From Pogostemon cablin (Eukaryota; Streptophyta; Magnoliopsida; Lamiales; Lamiaceae): 64,000 bases of DNA. Below the pieces are notes generated by a model. It saw nothing but the letters and a program-made list of their open reading frames with translations. It searched no databases and had not been told where the DNA came from. Shown here in pieces: positions 30,601-47,800 of this stretch; the stretch's first letter is position 1, and each line of letters opens with the position of its first letter. The stretch spans positions 12,452,314-12,516,313 of the forward strand of contig CM043005.1 of the NCBI GenBank assembly GCA_023678885.1. Reading direction: 5' to 3'. Both the position numbers and the translations under genes were made by a program.

Positions 30601-32839
30601 GAAGAAAATGAGCATCATGATGAAGAAAATAATAATACTGATGAAGAAAATTAGCATCATGATGATGTTAATATGCATTATGATGATGAAAATATGCATC
30701 ATGATGAAGAAAATGAGCATCATGATGAAGGAAATGAGCAACATGATGAAGGAAATGAGCATCATAATGAAGAAAATGAGCATCATGATGAAGAAAATAT
30801 GCCATCATGATGAAGAAAATGAGCATCATGATGAAGTAAGTGAGCATCATGATGAAGAATATATGCATCATTATGAAGAAAATAATCATCATGATGAAGA
30901 ATATATGCATCATGATGAAGAAAATGAGTATCACGATTAAGAAAATAAGCATCACGATGAATAAAATATGCATCACGACGAAGAAAATGAGTATCAAGAT
31001 GAAGAAAATTAGCATCATGAATAAGAAAATGAGCATCACGGTCAAGAAAATGAGCATCATGATAATGAAAATATGCATCATAATGAAGAAAATGAGCATC
31101 ATGATGAAGAAAATATGCATCATGATGAAGAAAATGAGCATCATGATGAAGAAAAAATGCATCATGATGAAGAAAATGAGCATCATGATGAAGAAAAAAT
31201 GCATCATGATGAAGAAAATAAGCATCATGATGAAGAGAATAATAATACTGATGAAGAAAATTAGCATTATGATGATGTAAATATGCATTATAATGATGAA
31301 AATATGCTTCATGATGAAGAAAATGAGCAACATGATGAAGAAAATGAGCATCATAATGAAGAAAATGAGCATCATGATGAAGAAAATATGCCATCATGAT
31401 GAAGAAAATGAGCATCATGATGAAGTAAGTGAGCATCTTGATGAAGAATATATGCATCATTATGAAGAAAATAATCATCAAGATGAAGAATATATGCATC
31501 ATGATGAAGAAAATGAGTATCATGATTAAGAAAATAAGCATCACGATGAATAAAATATGCATCACGACGAAGAAAATGAGTATCATGATGAAGAAAATTA
31601 GCATCATGATGAAGAAAATGAGCATCACGGTCAAGAAAATGAGCATCATGATAATGAAAATATGAATCATAATGAAGAAAATGAGCATCATGATGAAGAA
31701 AATATGCATCATGATGAAGAAAATGAGCATCATGATGAAGAAAATATGCATCATGATGAAGAAAATAAGCATCATGATGAAGAAAATAATAATACTGATG
31801 AAGAAAATTAGCTTCATGATGATGTAAATATGCATTATGATGATGAAAATATGCATCATGATGAAGAAATGAGCATCATGATGAAGGAAATAAGCAACAG
31901 GATGAAGGAAATGAGCATCATGATGAAGAAAATGAGCATTATGATGAAGAAAATATGCATCATGATGAAGAAAATGAGCATCATGATGAAGAAAATGATC
32001 ATCACAATGATGAAAATATGCATCATGATGAAGGAAATGAGCATCATGATGAAGGAAATGAGCATCATGATGAAGAAAATATGCATCATCATGAAGGAAA
32101 TATGCATCATGATGAAGAAAATATGCATCATGATAAAGAATATAAGCATAATGAAGAATAAAATATGAATCATGATGAAGAAAATGAGTATCATGATGAA
32201 GAAAATGATCATCAAGATGAAGAATATATGCATCATGATGAAGAAAATGAGTATCACGATTAAGAAAATAAGCATCACGATTAATAAAATATGCATCATG
32301 ACGAAGAAAATGAGTATCATGATGAAGAAAATGAGCATCACGATGAAGGAAATGAGCATCATGACGAAGAAAATGAGCATCATGATGAAGAAAATATGCA
32401 TATGAAGATAACGAACATCATGATAAAGGAAAAGAGCATCATGATGAACGAAATGAGCATCATGGTTAAGAAAATAAGCATCATGATGAAAAAATATGCA
32501 TCACGATGAAGAAAATGAGAATCATGATGAAGAAAATATTCATCATGATGAAGAAAATGAGCATCATGATAAAGTAAATGAGCATCATGATAAAGAAAAT
32601 ATGCATCACGATAAAGAAAGTAGGCATCACGATGAAGAAAATTAGCATCATGATGAATAAAATATGCATCATGATGAAGAAAATGAGCATCACGATGAAG
32701 AAAATGAGTATAGTGATGAAGAAAATATGCATCATTATGAAGAAAATGAGCATCATAAAGAATAAAATGAGCATCATAATGAAGAAAATATGCATCATGA
32801 TGCAGAAAATGAGCAACATGATGAAGAAAATATGCATCA

Positions 32840-35800
32840 TGATGAAAAAATACGCATCATGATGAATAAAGTAAGCATCATGAAGAATAAAATATGAATC
32901 ATGATGAAGAAAATGAGTATCATTATAAAGAAAATGAGCATCATAATGATGAATATATCCATCATGATGAAGAAAATGAGCATTATGATGAAGGAAATGA
33001 GAATCATGATCAAGGATATGAGCATCATGATGAATAAAATATACATCATGATGAATAAAATGAGCATCATCTTGATGAAAAAATATGCATCACGATGAAG
33101 AAAATGATCATCATGATGAAGTAAGTGAGCATCATGATGAAGAAAATGAGAATCATGATGAAGAATATATGCATCATTATGAAGAAAATGATAATCATGA
33201 TGAAGAATATATGCATCATGGTGAAGAAAATGAGTATCACGATTAAGAAAATAAGCATCACGATGAATAAAATATGCATCACGACGAAGAAAATGAGTAT
33301 CATGATGAAGAAAATTAGCATCATGATGAAGAAAATGAGCATCACGGTCAAGAAAATGAGCATCATGATAATGAAAATATGCATCATAATGAAGAAAATG
33401 AGCATCATGATGAAGAAAATATGCATCATGATGAAGAAAATGAGCATCATGATGAAGAAAAAATGCATCATGATGAAGAAAATAAGCATCATGATGAAGA
33501 AAATAATAATACTGATGAAGAAAATTAGCATCATGATGATGTAAATATGCATTATGATGATGAAAATATGCTTCATGATGAAGAAAATGAGCATCATGAT
33601 GAAGGAAATGAGCAACATGATGAAGGAAATGAGCATCATAATGAAGAAAATGAGCATCATGATGAAGAAAATATGCCATCATGATGAAGAAAATGAGCAT
33701 CATGATGAAGTAAGTGAGCATCATGATGAAGAATATATGCATCATTATGAAGAAAATAATCATCATGATGAAGAATATATGCATCATGATGAAGAAAATG
33801 AATAGAACGATTAAGAAAATAAGCATCACGATGAATAAAATATGCATCACGACGAAGAAAATGAGTATCATGATGAAGAAAATTAGCATCATGATGAAGA
33901 AAATGAGCATCACGGTCAAGAAAATGAGCATCATGATAATGAAAATATGCATCATAATGAAGAAAATGAGCATCATGATGAAGAAAATATGCATCATGAT
34001 GAAGAAAATGAGCATCATAATGAAGAAAATATGCATCTTGATGCAGAAAATGAGCAACATGATGAAGAAAATATGCATCATGATGAAAAAATATGCATCA
34101 TGATGAATAAAGTAAGCATCATGAAGAATAAAATATGAATCATGATGAAGAAAATGAGTATCATTATAAAGAAAATGAGCATCGTAATGATGAATATATC
34201 CATCATGATGAAGAAAATGAGCATTATGATGAAGGAAATGAGAATCATGATCAAGGATATGAGCATCATGATGAATAAAATATACATCATGATGAATAAA
34301 ATGAGCATCATCTTGATGAAAAAATATGCATCACGATGAAGAAAATGATCATCATGATGAAGTAAGTGAGCATCATGATGAAGAAAATGAGAATCATGAT
34401 GAAGAATATATGCATCATTATGAAGAAAATGATCATCATGATGAAGAATATATGCATCATGATGAAGAAAATGAGCATCACGATTAAGAAAATAAGCATC
34501 ACGATGAATAAAATATGCATCACGACGAAGCAAATGAGTATAATGATGAAGAAAATTAGCATCATGATGAAGAAAATGAGCATCACGGTCAAGAAAATGA
34601 GCATCATGATTAAGAAAATGAGCATCATGATGAAGAAAATGAGCATCATGATGAAGAAAATATGCATCATGATGAAGAAAATGAGCATCATGATGAAGAA
34701 AAAATGCATCATGATGAAGAAAATAAGCATCATGATGAAGAAAATAATAATACTGATGAAGAAAATTAGCATCATGATGATGTAAATATGCATTATGATG
34801 ATGAAAATATGCTTCATGATGAAGAAAATGAGCATCATGATGAAGGAAATGAGCAACATGATGAAGGAAATGAGCATCATAATGAAGAAAATGAGCATCA
34901 TGATGAAGAAAATATGCCATCATGATGAAGAAAATGAGCATCATGATGAAGTAGGTGAGCATCATGATGAAGAATATATGCATCATTATGAAGAAAATAA
35001 TCATCATGATGAAGAATATATGCATCATGATGAAGAAAATGAATAGAACGATTAAGAAAATAAGCATCACGATGAATAAAATATGCATCACGACGAAGAA
35101 AATGAGTATCATGATGAAGAAAATTAGCATCATGATGAAGAAAATGAGCATCACGGTCAAGAAAATGAGCATCATGATAATGAAAATATGCATCATAATG
35201 AAGAAAATGAGCATCATGATGAAGAAAATATGCATCATGATGAAGAAAATGAGCATCATAATGAAGAAAATATGCATCTTGATGCAGAAAATGAGCAACA
35301 TGATGAAGAAAATATGCATCATGATGAAAAAATATGCATCATGATGAATAAAGTAAGCATCATGAAGAATAAAATATGAATCATGATGAAGAAAATGAGT
35401 ATCATTATAAAGAAAATGAGCATCATAATGATGAATATATCCATCATGATGAAGAAAATGAGCATTATGATGAAGGAAATGAGAATCATGATCAAGGATA
35501 TGAGCATCATGATGAATAAAATATACATCATGATGAATAAAATGAGCATCATCTTGATGAAAAAATATGCATCACGATGAAGAAAATGATCATCATGATG
35601 AAGTAAGTGAGCATCATGATGAAGAAAATGAGAATCATGATGAAGAATATATGCATCATTATGAAGAAAATGATCATCATGATGAAGAATATATGCATCA
35701 TGATGAAGAAAATGAGCATCACGATTAAGAAAATAAGCATCACGATGAATAAAATATGCATCACGACGAAGCAAATGAGTATAATGATGAAGAAAATTAG

Positions 35801-35855
35801 CATCATGATGAAGAAAATGAGCATCACGGTCAAGAAAATGAGCATCATGATTAAG
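32840..35855 (+). repeat. 1,241-bp repeat in two and a half tandem copies
   Basis: Blocks 32840-34080, 34081-35321 and 35322 to about 35855 have the same monomer order at 1,241-bp offsets (32901/34142/35383, and 33125/34366/35607). The copies start after the CATGATGCAG...GATGAAAAAATA marker. A shortened higher-order repeat that was itself amplified. Confidence 0.85.
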
Positions 35856-38800
35856 AAAATGAGCAACATGATGAAGGAAATGAGCATCATAATGAAGAAA
35901 ATGAGCATCATGATGAAGAAAATATGCCATCATGATGAAGAAAATGAGCATCATGATGAAGTAAGTGAGCATCATGATGAAGAATATATGCATCATTATG
36001 AAGAAAATAATCATCATGATGAAGAATATATGCATCATGATGAAGAAAATGAGTATCACGATTAAGAAAATAAGCATCACGATGAATAAAATATGCATCA
36101 CGACGAAGAAAATGAGTATCATGATGAAGAAAATTAGCATCATGAATAAGAAAATGAGCATCACGGTCAAGAAAATGAGCATCATGATAATGAAAATATG
36201 CATCATAATGAAGAAAATGAGCATCATGATGAAGAAAATATGCATCATGATGAAGAAAATGAGCATCATGATGAAGAAAAAATGCATCATGATGAAGAAA
36301 ATTAGCATCATGATGAAGAAAAAATGCATCATGATGAAGAAAATAAGCATCATGATGAAGAAAATAATAATACTGATGAAGAAAATTAGCATTATGATGA
36401 TGTAAATATGCATTATAATGATGAAAATATGCTTCATGATGAAGAAAATGAGCAACATGATGAAGGAAATGAGCATCATAATGAAGAAAATGAGCATCAT
36501 GATGAAGAAAATATGCCATCATGATGAAGAAAATGAGCATCATGATGAAGTAAGTGAGCATCTTGATGAAGAATATATGCATCATTATGAAGAAAATAAT
36601 CATCATGATGAAGAATATATGCATCATGATGAAGAAAATGAGTATCATGATTAAGAAAATAAGCATCACGATGAATAAAATATGCATCACGACGAAGAAA
36701 ATGAGTATCATGATGAAGAAAATTAGCATCATGATGAAGAAAATGAGCATCACGGTCAAGAAAATGAGCATCATGATAATGAAAATATGAATCATAATGA
36801 AGAAAATGAGCATCATGATGAAGAAAATATGCATCATGATGAAGAAAATGAGCATCAAGATGAAGAAAATATGCATCATGATGAAGAAAATAAGCATCAT
36901 GATGAAGAAAATAATAATGCTGATGAAGAAAATTAGCTTCATGATGATGTAAATATGCATTATGATGATGAAAATATGCATCATGATGAAGAAATGAGCA
37001 TCATGATGAAGGAAATAAGCAACAGGATGAAGGAAATGAGCATCATGATGAAGAAAATGAGCATTATGATGAAGAAAATATGCATCATGATGAAGAAAAT
37101 GAGCATCATGATGAAGAAAATGATCATCACAATGATGAAAATATGCATCATGATGAAGGAAATGAGCATCATGATGAAGGAAATGAGCATCATGATGAAG
37201 AAAATATGCATCATCATGAAGGAAATATGCATCATGATGAAGAAAATATGCATCATGATAAAGAATATAAGCATAATGAAGAGTAAAATATGAATCATGA
37301 TGAAGAAAATGAGTATCATGATGAAGAAAATGATCATCAAGATGAAGAATATATGCATCATGATGAAGAAAATGAGTATCACGATTAAGAAAATAAGCAT
37401 CACGATTAATAAAATATGCATCACGACGAAGAAAATGAGTATCATGATGAAGAAAATGAGCATCACGATGAAGGAAATGAGCATCATGACGAAGAAAATG
37501 AGCATCATGATGAAGAAAATATGCATATGAAGATAACGAACATCATGATAAAGGAAAAGAGCATCATGATGAATGAAATGAGCATCATGGTTAAGAAAAT
37601 AAGCATCATGATGAAAAAATATGCATCACGATGAAGAAAATGAGAATCATGATGAAGAAAATATTCATCATGATGAAGAAAATGAGCATCATGATAAAGT
37701 AAATGAGCATCATGATAAAGAAAATATGCATCACGATAAAGAAAGTAGGCATCACGATGAAGAAAATTAGCATCATGATGAATAAAATATGCATCATGAT
37801 GAAGAAAATGAGCATCACGATGAAGAAAATGAGTATAGTGATGAAGAAAATATGCATCATTATGAAGAAAATGAGCATCATAAAGAATAAAATGAGCATC
37901 ATAATGAAGAAAATATGCATCATGATGCAGAAAATGAGCAACATGATGAAGAAAATATGCATCATTATGAAAAAATACGCATCATGATGAATAAAGTAAG
38001 CATCATGAAGAATAAAATATGAATCATGATGAAGAAAATGAGTATCATTATAAAGAAAATGAGCATCATAATGATGAATATATTCATCAAGATGAAGAAA
38101 ATGAGCATTATGATGAAGGAAATGAGAATCATGATCAAGGATATGAGCATCATGATGAATATAATATACATCATGATGAATAAAATGAGCATCATCATGA
38201 TGAAAAAATATGCATCACGATGAAGAAAATGATCATCATGATGAAGTAAGTGAGCATCATGATGAAGAAAATGAGAATCATGATGAAGAATATATGCATC
38301 ATTATGAAGAAAATGATAATCATGATAAAGAATATATGCATCATGGTGAAGAAAATGAGTATCACGATTAAGAAAATAAACATCACGATGAATAAAATAT
38401 GCATCACGACGAAGAAAATGAGTATCATGATGAAGAAAATTAGCATCATGATGAAGAAAATGAGCATCACGGTCAAGAAAATGAGCATCATGATAATGAA
38501 AATATGCATCATAATGAAGAAAATGAGCATCATGATGAAGAAAATATGCATCATGATGAAGAAAATGAGCATCATGATGAAGAAAAAATGCATCATGATG
38601 AAGAAAATAAGCATCATGATGAAGAAAATAATAATACTGATGAAGAAAATTAGCATCATGATGATGTAAATATGCATTATGATGATGAAAATATGCTTCA
38701 TGATGAAGAAAATGAGCATCATGATGAAGGAAATGAGCAACATGATGAAGGAAATGAGCATCAAAATGAAGAAAATGAGCATCATGATGAAGAAAATATG

Positions 38801-41800
38801 CCATCATGATGAAGAAAATGAGCATCATGATGAAGTAAGTGAGCATCATGATGAAGAATATATGCATCATTATGAAGAAAATAATCATCATGATGAAGAA
38901 TATATGCATCATGATGAAGAAAATGAGTATCACAATTAAGAAAATAAGCATCACGATGAATAAAATATGCATCATGACGAAGAAAATGAGTATCATGATG
39001 AAGAAAATGAGCATCACGGTCAAGAAAATGAGCATCATGATAATGAAAATATGAATCATAATGAAGAAAATGAGCATCATGATGAAGAAAATATGCATCA
39101 TGATGAAGAAAATGAGTATCACGATTAAGAAAATAAGCATCACGATGAATAAAATATGCATCACGACGAAGAAAATGAGTATCATGATGAAGAAAATTAG
39201 CATCATGAATAAGAAAATGAGCATCACGGTCAAGAAAATGAGCATCATGATAATGAAAATATGCATCATAATGAAGAAAATGAGCATCATGATGAAGAAA
39301 ATATGCATCATGATGAAGAAAATGAGCATCATGATGAAGAAAAAATGCATCATGATGAAGAAAATGAGCATCATGATGAAGAAAAAATGCATCATGATGA
39401 AGAAAATAAGCATCATGATGAAGAAAATAATAATACTGATGAAGAAAATTAGCATTATGATGATGTAAATATGCATTATAATGATGAAAATATGCTTCAT
39501 GATGAAGAAAATGAGCAACATGATGAAGGAAATGAGCATCATAATGAAGAAAATGAGCATCATGATGAAGAAAATATGACATCATGATGAAGAAAATGAG
39601 CATCATGATGAAGTAAGTGAGCATCTTGATGAAGAATATATGCATCATTATGAAGAAAATAATCATCATGATGAAGAATATATGCATCATGATGAAGAAA
39701 ATGAGTATCATGATTAAGAAAATAAGCATCACGATGAATAAAATATGCATCACGACGAAGAAAATGAGTATCATGATGAAGAAAATTAGCATCATGATGA
39801 AGAAAATGAGCATCACGGTCAAGAAAATGAGCATCATGATAATGAAAATATGAATCATAATGAAGAAAATGAGCATCATGATGAAGAAAATATGCATCAT
39901 GATGAAGAAAATGAGCATCATGATGAAGAAAATAAGCATCATGATGAAGAAAATAATAATACTGATGAAGAAAATTAGCTTCATGATGATGTAAATATGC
40001 ATTATGATGATGAAAATATGCATCATGATGAAGAAATGAGCATCATGATGAAGGAAATAAGCAACAGGATGAAGGAAATGAGCATCATGATGAAGAAAAT
40101 GAGCATTATGATGAAGAAAATATGCATCATGATGAAGAAAATGAGCATCATGATGAAGAAAATGATCATCACAATGATGAAAATATGCATCATGATGAAG
40201 GAAATGAGCATCATGATGAAGGAAATGAGCATCATGATGAAGAAAATATGCATCATCATGAAGGAAATATGCATCATGATGAAGAAAATATGCATCATGA
40301 TAAAGAATATAAGCATAATGAAGAATAAAATATGAATCATGATGAAGAAAATGAGTATCATGATGAAGAAAATGATCATCAAGATGAAGAATATATGCAT
40401 CATGATGAAGAAAATGAGTATCACGATTAAGAAAATAAGCATCACGATTAATAAAATATGCATCACGACGAAGAAAATGAGTATCATGATGAAGAAAATG
40501 AGCATCACGATGAAGGAAATGAGCATCATGACGAAGAAAATGAGCATCATGATGAAGAAAATATGCATATGAAGATAACGAACATCATGATAAAGGAAAA
40601 GAGCATCATGATGAACGAAATGAGCATCATGGTTAAGAAAATAAGCATCATGATGAAAAAATATGCATCACGATGAAGAAAATGAGAATCATGATGAAGA
40701 AAATATTCATCATGATGAAGAAAATGAGCATCATGATAAAGTAAATGAGCATCATGATAAAGAAAATATGCATCACGATAAAGAAAGTAGGCATCACGAT
40801 GAAGAAAATTAGCATCATGATGAATAAAATATGCATCATGATGAAGAAAATGAGCATCACGATGAAGAAAATGAGTATAGTGATGAAGAAAATATGCATC
40901 ATTATGAAGAAAATGAGCATCATAAAGAATAAAATGAGCATCATAATGAAGAAAATATGCATCATGATGCAGAAAATGAGCAACATGATGAAGAAAATAT
41001 GCATCATTATGAAAAAATACGCATCATGATGAATAAAGTAAGCATCATGAAGAATAAAATATGAATCATGATGAAGAAAATGAGTATCATTATAAAGAAA
41101 ATGAGCATCATAATGATGAATATATCCATCATGATGAAGAAAATGAGCATTATGATGAAGGAAATGAGAATCATGATCAAGGATATGAGCATCATGATGA
41201 ATAAAATATACATCATGATGAATAAAATGAGCATCATCTTGATGAAAAAATATGCATCACGATGAAGAAAATGATCATCATGATGAAGTAAGTGAGCATC
41301 ATGATGAAGAAAATGAGAATCATGATGAAGAATATATGCATCATTATGAAGAAAATGATAATCATGATGAAGAATATATGCATCATGGTGAAGAAAATGA
41401 GTATCACGATTAAGAAAATAAGCATCACGATGAATAAAATATGCATCACGACGAAGAAAATGAGTATCATGATGAAGAAAATTAGCATCATGATGAAGAA
41501 AATGAGCATCACGGTCAAGAAAATGAGCATCATGATAATGAAAATATGCATCATAATGAAGAAAATGAGCATCATGATGAAGAAAATATGCATCATGATG
41601 AAGAAAATGAGCATCATGATGAAGAAAAAATGCATCATGATGAAGAAAATAAGCATCATGATGAAGAAAATAATAATACTGATGAAGAAAATTAGCATCA
41701 TGATGATGTAAATATGCATTATGATGATGAAAATATGCTTCATGATGAAGAAAATGAGCATCATGATGAAGGAAATGAGCAACATGATGAAGGAAATGAG

Positions 41801-44800
41801 CATCATAATGAAGAAAATGAGCATCATGATGAAGAAAATATGCCATCATGATGAAGAAAATGAGCATCATGATGAAGTAAGTGAGCATCATGATGAAGAA
41901 TATATGCATCATTATGAAGAAAATAATCATCATGATGAAGAATATATGCATCATGATGAAGAAAATGAGTATCACAATTAAGAAAATAAGCATCACGATG
42001 AATAAAATATGCATCACGACGAAGAAAATGAGTATCATGATGAAGAAAATGAGCATCACGGTCAAGAAAATGAGCATCATGATAATGAAAATATGCATCA
42101 TAATGAAGAAAATGAGCATCATGATGAAGAAAATATGCATCATGATGAAGAAAATGAGCATCATGATGAAGATAATATGCATCATGATGAAGAAAATAAG
42201 CATCATGATGAAGAAAATAATAATACTGATGAAGAAAATTAGCTTCATGATGATGTAAATATGCATTATGATGATGAAAATATACATCATGATGAAGAAA
42301 TGAGCATCATGATGAAGGAAATAAGCAACATGATGAAGGAAATGAGCATCATGATGAAGAAAATGAGCATTATGATGAAGAAAATATGCATCATGATGAA
42401 GAAAATGAGCATCATGATGAAGAAAATGATCATCACAATGATGAAAATATGCATCATGATGAAGGAAATGAGCATCATGATGAAGGAAATGAGCATCATC
42501 ATGAAGAAAATATGCATCATGATGAAGAAAATATGCATAATGATGAAGAATATAAGCATCATGAAGAATAAAATATGAATCATGATGAAGAAAATGAGTA
42601 TCATTATGAAGAAAATGATCATCATGATGAAGAATATATGCATCATGATGAAGAAAATGAGTATCACGATTAAGAAAATAAGCATCACGATGAATAAAAT
42701 ATGCATCACGACGAAGAAAATGAGTATCATGATGAAGAAAATGAGCATCACGATGAAGGAAATGAGCATCATGACGAAGAAACTGAGCATCATGATGAAG
42801 AAAATATACATCATCATGAAGAAAATATGCTTATGAAGATAACGAACATCATGATAAAGGAAAAGAGCATCATGATGAACGAAATGAGCATCATGATTAA
42901 GAAAATAAGCATCATGATGAAAAAAATATGCATCACGATGAAGAAAATGAGAATCATGATGAAGAAAATATTCATCATGATGAAGAAAATGAGCATCATG
43001 ATAACGTAAATGAGCATCATGATAAATAAAATATGCATCACGATAAAGAAAGTATGTATCACGATGAAGAAAATTAGCATCATGATGAATAAAATATGCA
43101 TCATGATGAAGAAAATGAGCATCACGATGAAGAAAATGAGTATAATGATGAAGAAAATATGCATCATTATGAAGAAAATGAGCATCATGAAGAAGAAAAT
43201 GAGCATCATAATGAAGAAAATATGCATCATGATGCAGAAAATGAGCAACATGAAGAAGAAAATATGCATCATGATGAAAAAATATGCATCATGATGAATA
43301 AAGTAAGCATCATGAAGAATAAAATATGAATCATGATGAAGAAAATGAGTATCATTATAAAGAAAATGAGCATCATAATGATGAATATATCCATCATGAT
43401 GAAGAAAATGAGCATTATGATGAAGGAAATGAGAATCATGATCAAGGATATGAGCATCATGATGAATAAAATATACATCATGATGAATAAAATGAGCATC
43501 ATCTTGATGAAAAAATATGCATCACGATGAAGAAAATGATCATCATGATGAAGTAAGTGAGCATCATGATGAAGAAAATGAGAATCATGATGAAGAATAT
43601 ATGCATCATTATGAAGAAAATGATCATCATGATGAAGAATATATGCATCATGATGAAGAAAATGAGTATCACGATTAAGAAAATAAGCATCACGATGAAT
43701 AAAATATGCATCACGATGAAGAAAATGAGTATCATGATGAAGAAAATTAGCCTCATGATGAAGAAAATGAGCATCACGGTCAAGAAAATGAGCATCACGG
43801 TCAAGAAAATGAGCATCATGATTAAGAAAATGAGCATCATGATGAAGAAAATGAGCATCATGATGAAGAAAATATGCATCATGATGAAGAAAATGAGCAT
43901 CATGATGAAGAAAAAATGCATCATGATGAAGAAAATAAGCATCATGATGAAGAAAATAATAATACTGATGAAGAAAATTAGCATCATGATGATGTAAATA
44001 TGCATTATGATGATGAAAATATGCTTCATGATGAAGAAAATGAGCATCATGATGAAGGAAATGAGCAACATGATGAAGGAAATGAGCATCATAATGAAGA
44101 AAATGAGCATCATGATGAAGAAAATATGCCATCATGATGAAGAAAATGAGCATCATGATGAAGTAGGTGAGCATCATGATGAAGAATATAAGCATCATTA
44201 TGAAGAAAATAATCATCATGATGAAGAATATATGCATCATGATGAAGAAAATGAATAGAACGATTAAGAAAATAAGCATCACGATGAATAAAATATGCAT
44301 CACGACGAAGAAAATGAGTATCATGATGAAGAAAATTAGCATCATGATGAAGAAAATGAGCATCACGGTCAAGAAAATGAGCATCATGATAATGAAAATA
44401 TGCATCATAATGAAGAAAATGAGCATCATGATGAAGAAAATATGCATCATGATGAAGAAAATGAGCATCATAATGAAGAAAATATGCATCTTGATGCAGA
44501 AAATGAGCAACATGATGAAGAAAATATGCATCATGATGAAAAAATATGCATCATGATGAATAAAGTAAGCATCATGAAGAATAAAATATGAATCATGATG
44601 AAGAAAATGAGTATCATTATAAAGAAAATGAGCATCATAATGATGAATATATCCATCATGATGAAGAAAATGAGCATTATGATGAAGGAAATGAGAATCA
44701 TGATCAAGGATATGAGCATCATGATGAATAAAATATACATCATGATGAATAAAATGAGCATCATCTTGATGAAAAAATATGCATCACGATGAAGAAAATG

Positions 44801-47800
44801 ATCATCATGATGAAGTAAGTGAGCATCATGATGAAGAAAATGAGAATCATGATGAAGAATATATGCATCATTATGAAGAAAATGATCATCATGATGAAGA
44901 ATATATGCATCATGATGAAGAAAATGAGCATCACGATTAAGAAAATAAGCATCACGATGAATAAAATATGCATCACGACGAAGCAAATGAGTATAATGAT
45001 GAAGAAAATTAGCATCATGATGAAGAAAATGAGCATCACGGTCAAGAAAATGAGCATCATGATTAAGAAAATGAGCAACATGATGAAGGAAATGAGCATC
45101 ATAATGAAGAAAATGAGCATCATGATGAAGAAAATATGCCATCATGATGAAGAAAATGAGCATCATGATGAAGTAAGTGAGCATCATGATGAAGAATATA
45201 TGCATCATTATGAAGAAAATAATCATCATGATGAAGAATATATGCATCATGATGAAGAAAATGAGTATCACGATTAAGAAAATAAGCATCACGATGAATA
45301 AAATATGCATCACGACGAAGAAAATGAGTATCATGATGAAGAAAATTAGCATCATGAATAAGAAAATGAGCATCACGGTCAAGAAAATGAGCATCATGAT
45401 AATGAAAATATGCATCATAATGAAGAAAATGAGCATCATGATGAAGAAAATATGCATCATGATGAAGAAAATGAGCATCATGATGAAGAAAAAATGCATC
45501 ATGATGAAGAAAATTAGCATCATGATGAAGAAAAAATGCATCATGATGAAGAAAATAAGCATCATGATGAAGAAAATAATAATACTGATGAAGAAAATTA
45601 GCATTATGATGATGTAAATATGCATTATAATGATGAAAATATGCTTCATGATGAAGAAAATGAGCAACATGATGAAGGAAATGAGCATCATAATGAAGAA
45701 AATGAGCATCATGATGAAGAAAATATGCCATCATGATGAAGAAAATGAGCATCATGATGAAGTAAGTGAGCATCTTGATGAAGAATATATGCATCATTAT
45801 GAAGAAAATAATCATCATGATGAAGAATATATGCATCATGATGAAGAAAATGAGTATCATGATTAAGAAAATAAGCATCACGATGAATAAAATATGCATC
45901 ACGACGAAGAAAATGAGTATCATGATGAAGAAAATTAGCATCATGATGAAGAAAATGAGCATCACGGTCAAGAAAATGAGCATCATGATAATGAAAATAT
46001 GAATCATAATGAAGAAAATGAGCATCATGATGAAGAAAATATGCATCATGATGAAGAAAATGAGCATCAAGATGAAGAAAATATGCATCATGATGAAGAA
46101 AATAAGCATCATGATGAAGAAAATAATAATACTGATGAAGAAAATTAGCTTCATGATGATGTAAATATGCATTATGATGATGAAAATATGCATCATGATG
46201 AAGAAATGAGCATCATGATGAAGGAAATAAGCAACAGGATGAAGGAAATGAGCATCATGATGAAGAAAATGAGCATTATGATGAAGAAAATATGCATCAT
46301 GATGAAGAAAATGAGCATCATGATGAAGAAAATGATCATCACAATGATGAAAATATGCATCATGATGAAGGAAATGAGCATCATGATGAAGGAAATGAGC
46401 ATCATGATGAAGAAAATATGCATCATCATGAAGGAAATATGCATCATGATGAAGAAAATATGCATCATGATAAAGAATATAAGCATAATGAAGAGTAAAA
46501 TATGAATCATGATGAAGAAAATGAGTATCATGATGAAGAAAATGATCATCAAGATGAAGAATATATGCATCATGATGAAGAAAATGAGTATCACGATTAA
46601 GAAAATAAGCATCACGATTAATAAAATATGCATCACGACGAAGAAAATGAGTATCATGATGAAGAAAATGAGCATCACGATGAAGGAAATGAGCATCATG
46701 ACGAAGAAAATGAGCATCATGATGAAGAAAATATGCATATGAAGATAACGAACATCATGATAAAGGAAAAGAGCATCATGATGAATGAAATGAGCATCAT
46801 GGTTAAGAAAATAAGCATCATGATGAAAAAATATGCATCACGATGAAGAAAATGAGAATCATGATGAAGAAAATATTCATCATGATGAAGAAAATGAGCA
46901 TCATGATAAAGTAAATGAGCATCATGATAAAGAAAATATGCATCACGATAAAGAAAGTAGGCATCACGATGAAGAAAATTAGCATCATGATGAATAAAAT
47001 ATGCATCATGATGAAGAAAATGAGCATCACGATGAAGAAAATGAGTATAGTGATGAAGAAAATATGCATCATTATGAAGAAAATGAGCATCATAAAGAAT
47101 AAAATGAGCATCATAATGAAGAAAATATGCATCATGATGCAGAAAATGAGCAACATGATGAAGAAAATATGCATCATTATGAAAAAATACGCATCATGAT
47201 GAATAAAGTAAGCATCATGAAGAATAAAATATGAATCATGATGAAGAAAATGAGTATCATTATAAAGAAAATGAGCATCATAATGATGAATATATTCATC
47301 AAGATGAAGAAAATGAGCATTATGATGAAGGAAATGAGAATCATGATCAAGGATATGAGCATCATGATGAATATAATATACATCATGATGAATAAAATGA
47401 GCATCATCATGATGAAAAAATATGCATCACGATGAAGAAAATGATCATCATGATGAAGTAAGTGAGCATCATGATGAAGAAAATGAGAATCATGATGAAG
47501 AATATATGCATCATTATGAAGAAAATGATAATCATGATAAAGAATATATGCATCATGGTGAAGAAAATGAGTATCACGATTAAGAAAATAAACATCACGA
47601 TGAATAAAATATGCATCACGACGAAGAAAATGAGTATCATGATGAAGAAAATTAGCATCATGATGAAGAAAATGAGCATCACGGTCAAGAAAATGAGCAT
47701 CATGATAATGAAAATATGCATCATAATGAAGAAAATGAGCATCATGATGAAGAAAATATGCATCATGATGAAGAAAATGAGCATCATGATGAAGAAAAAA

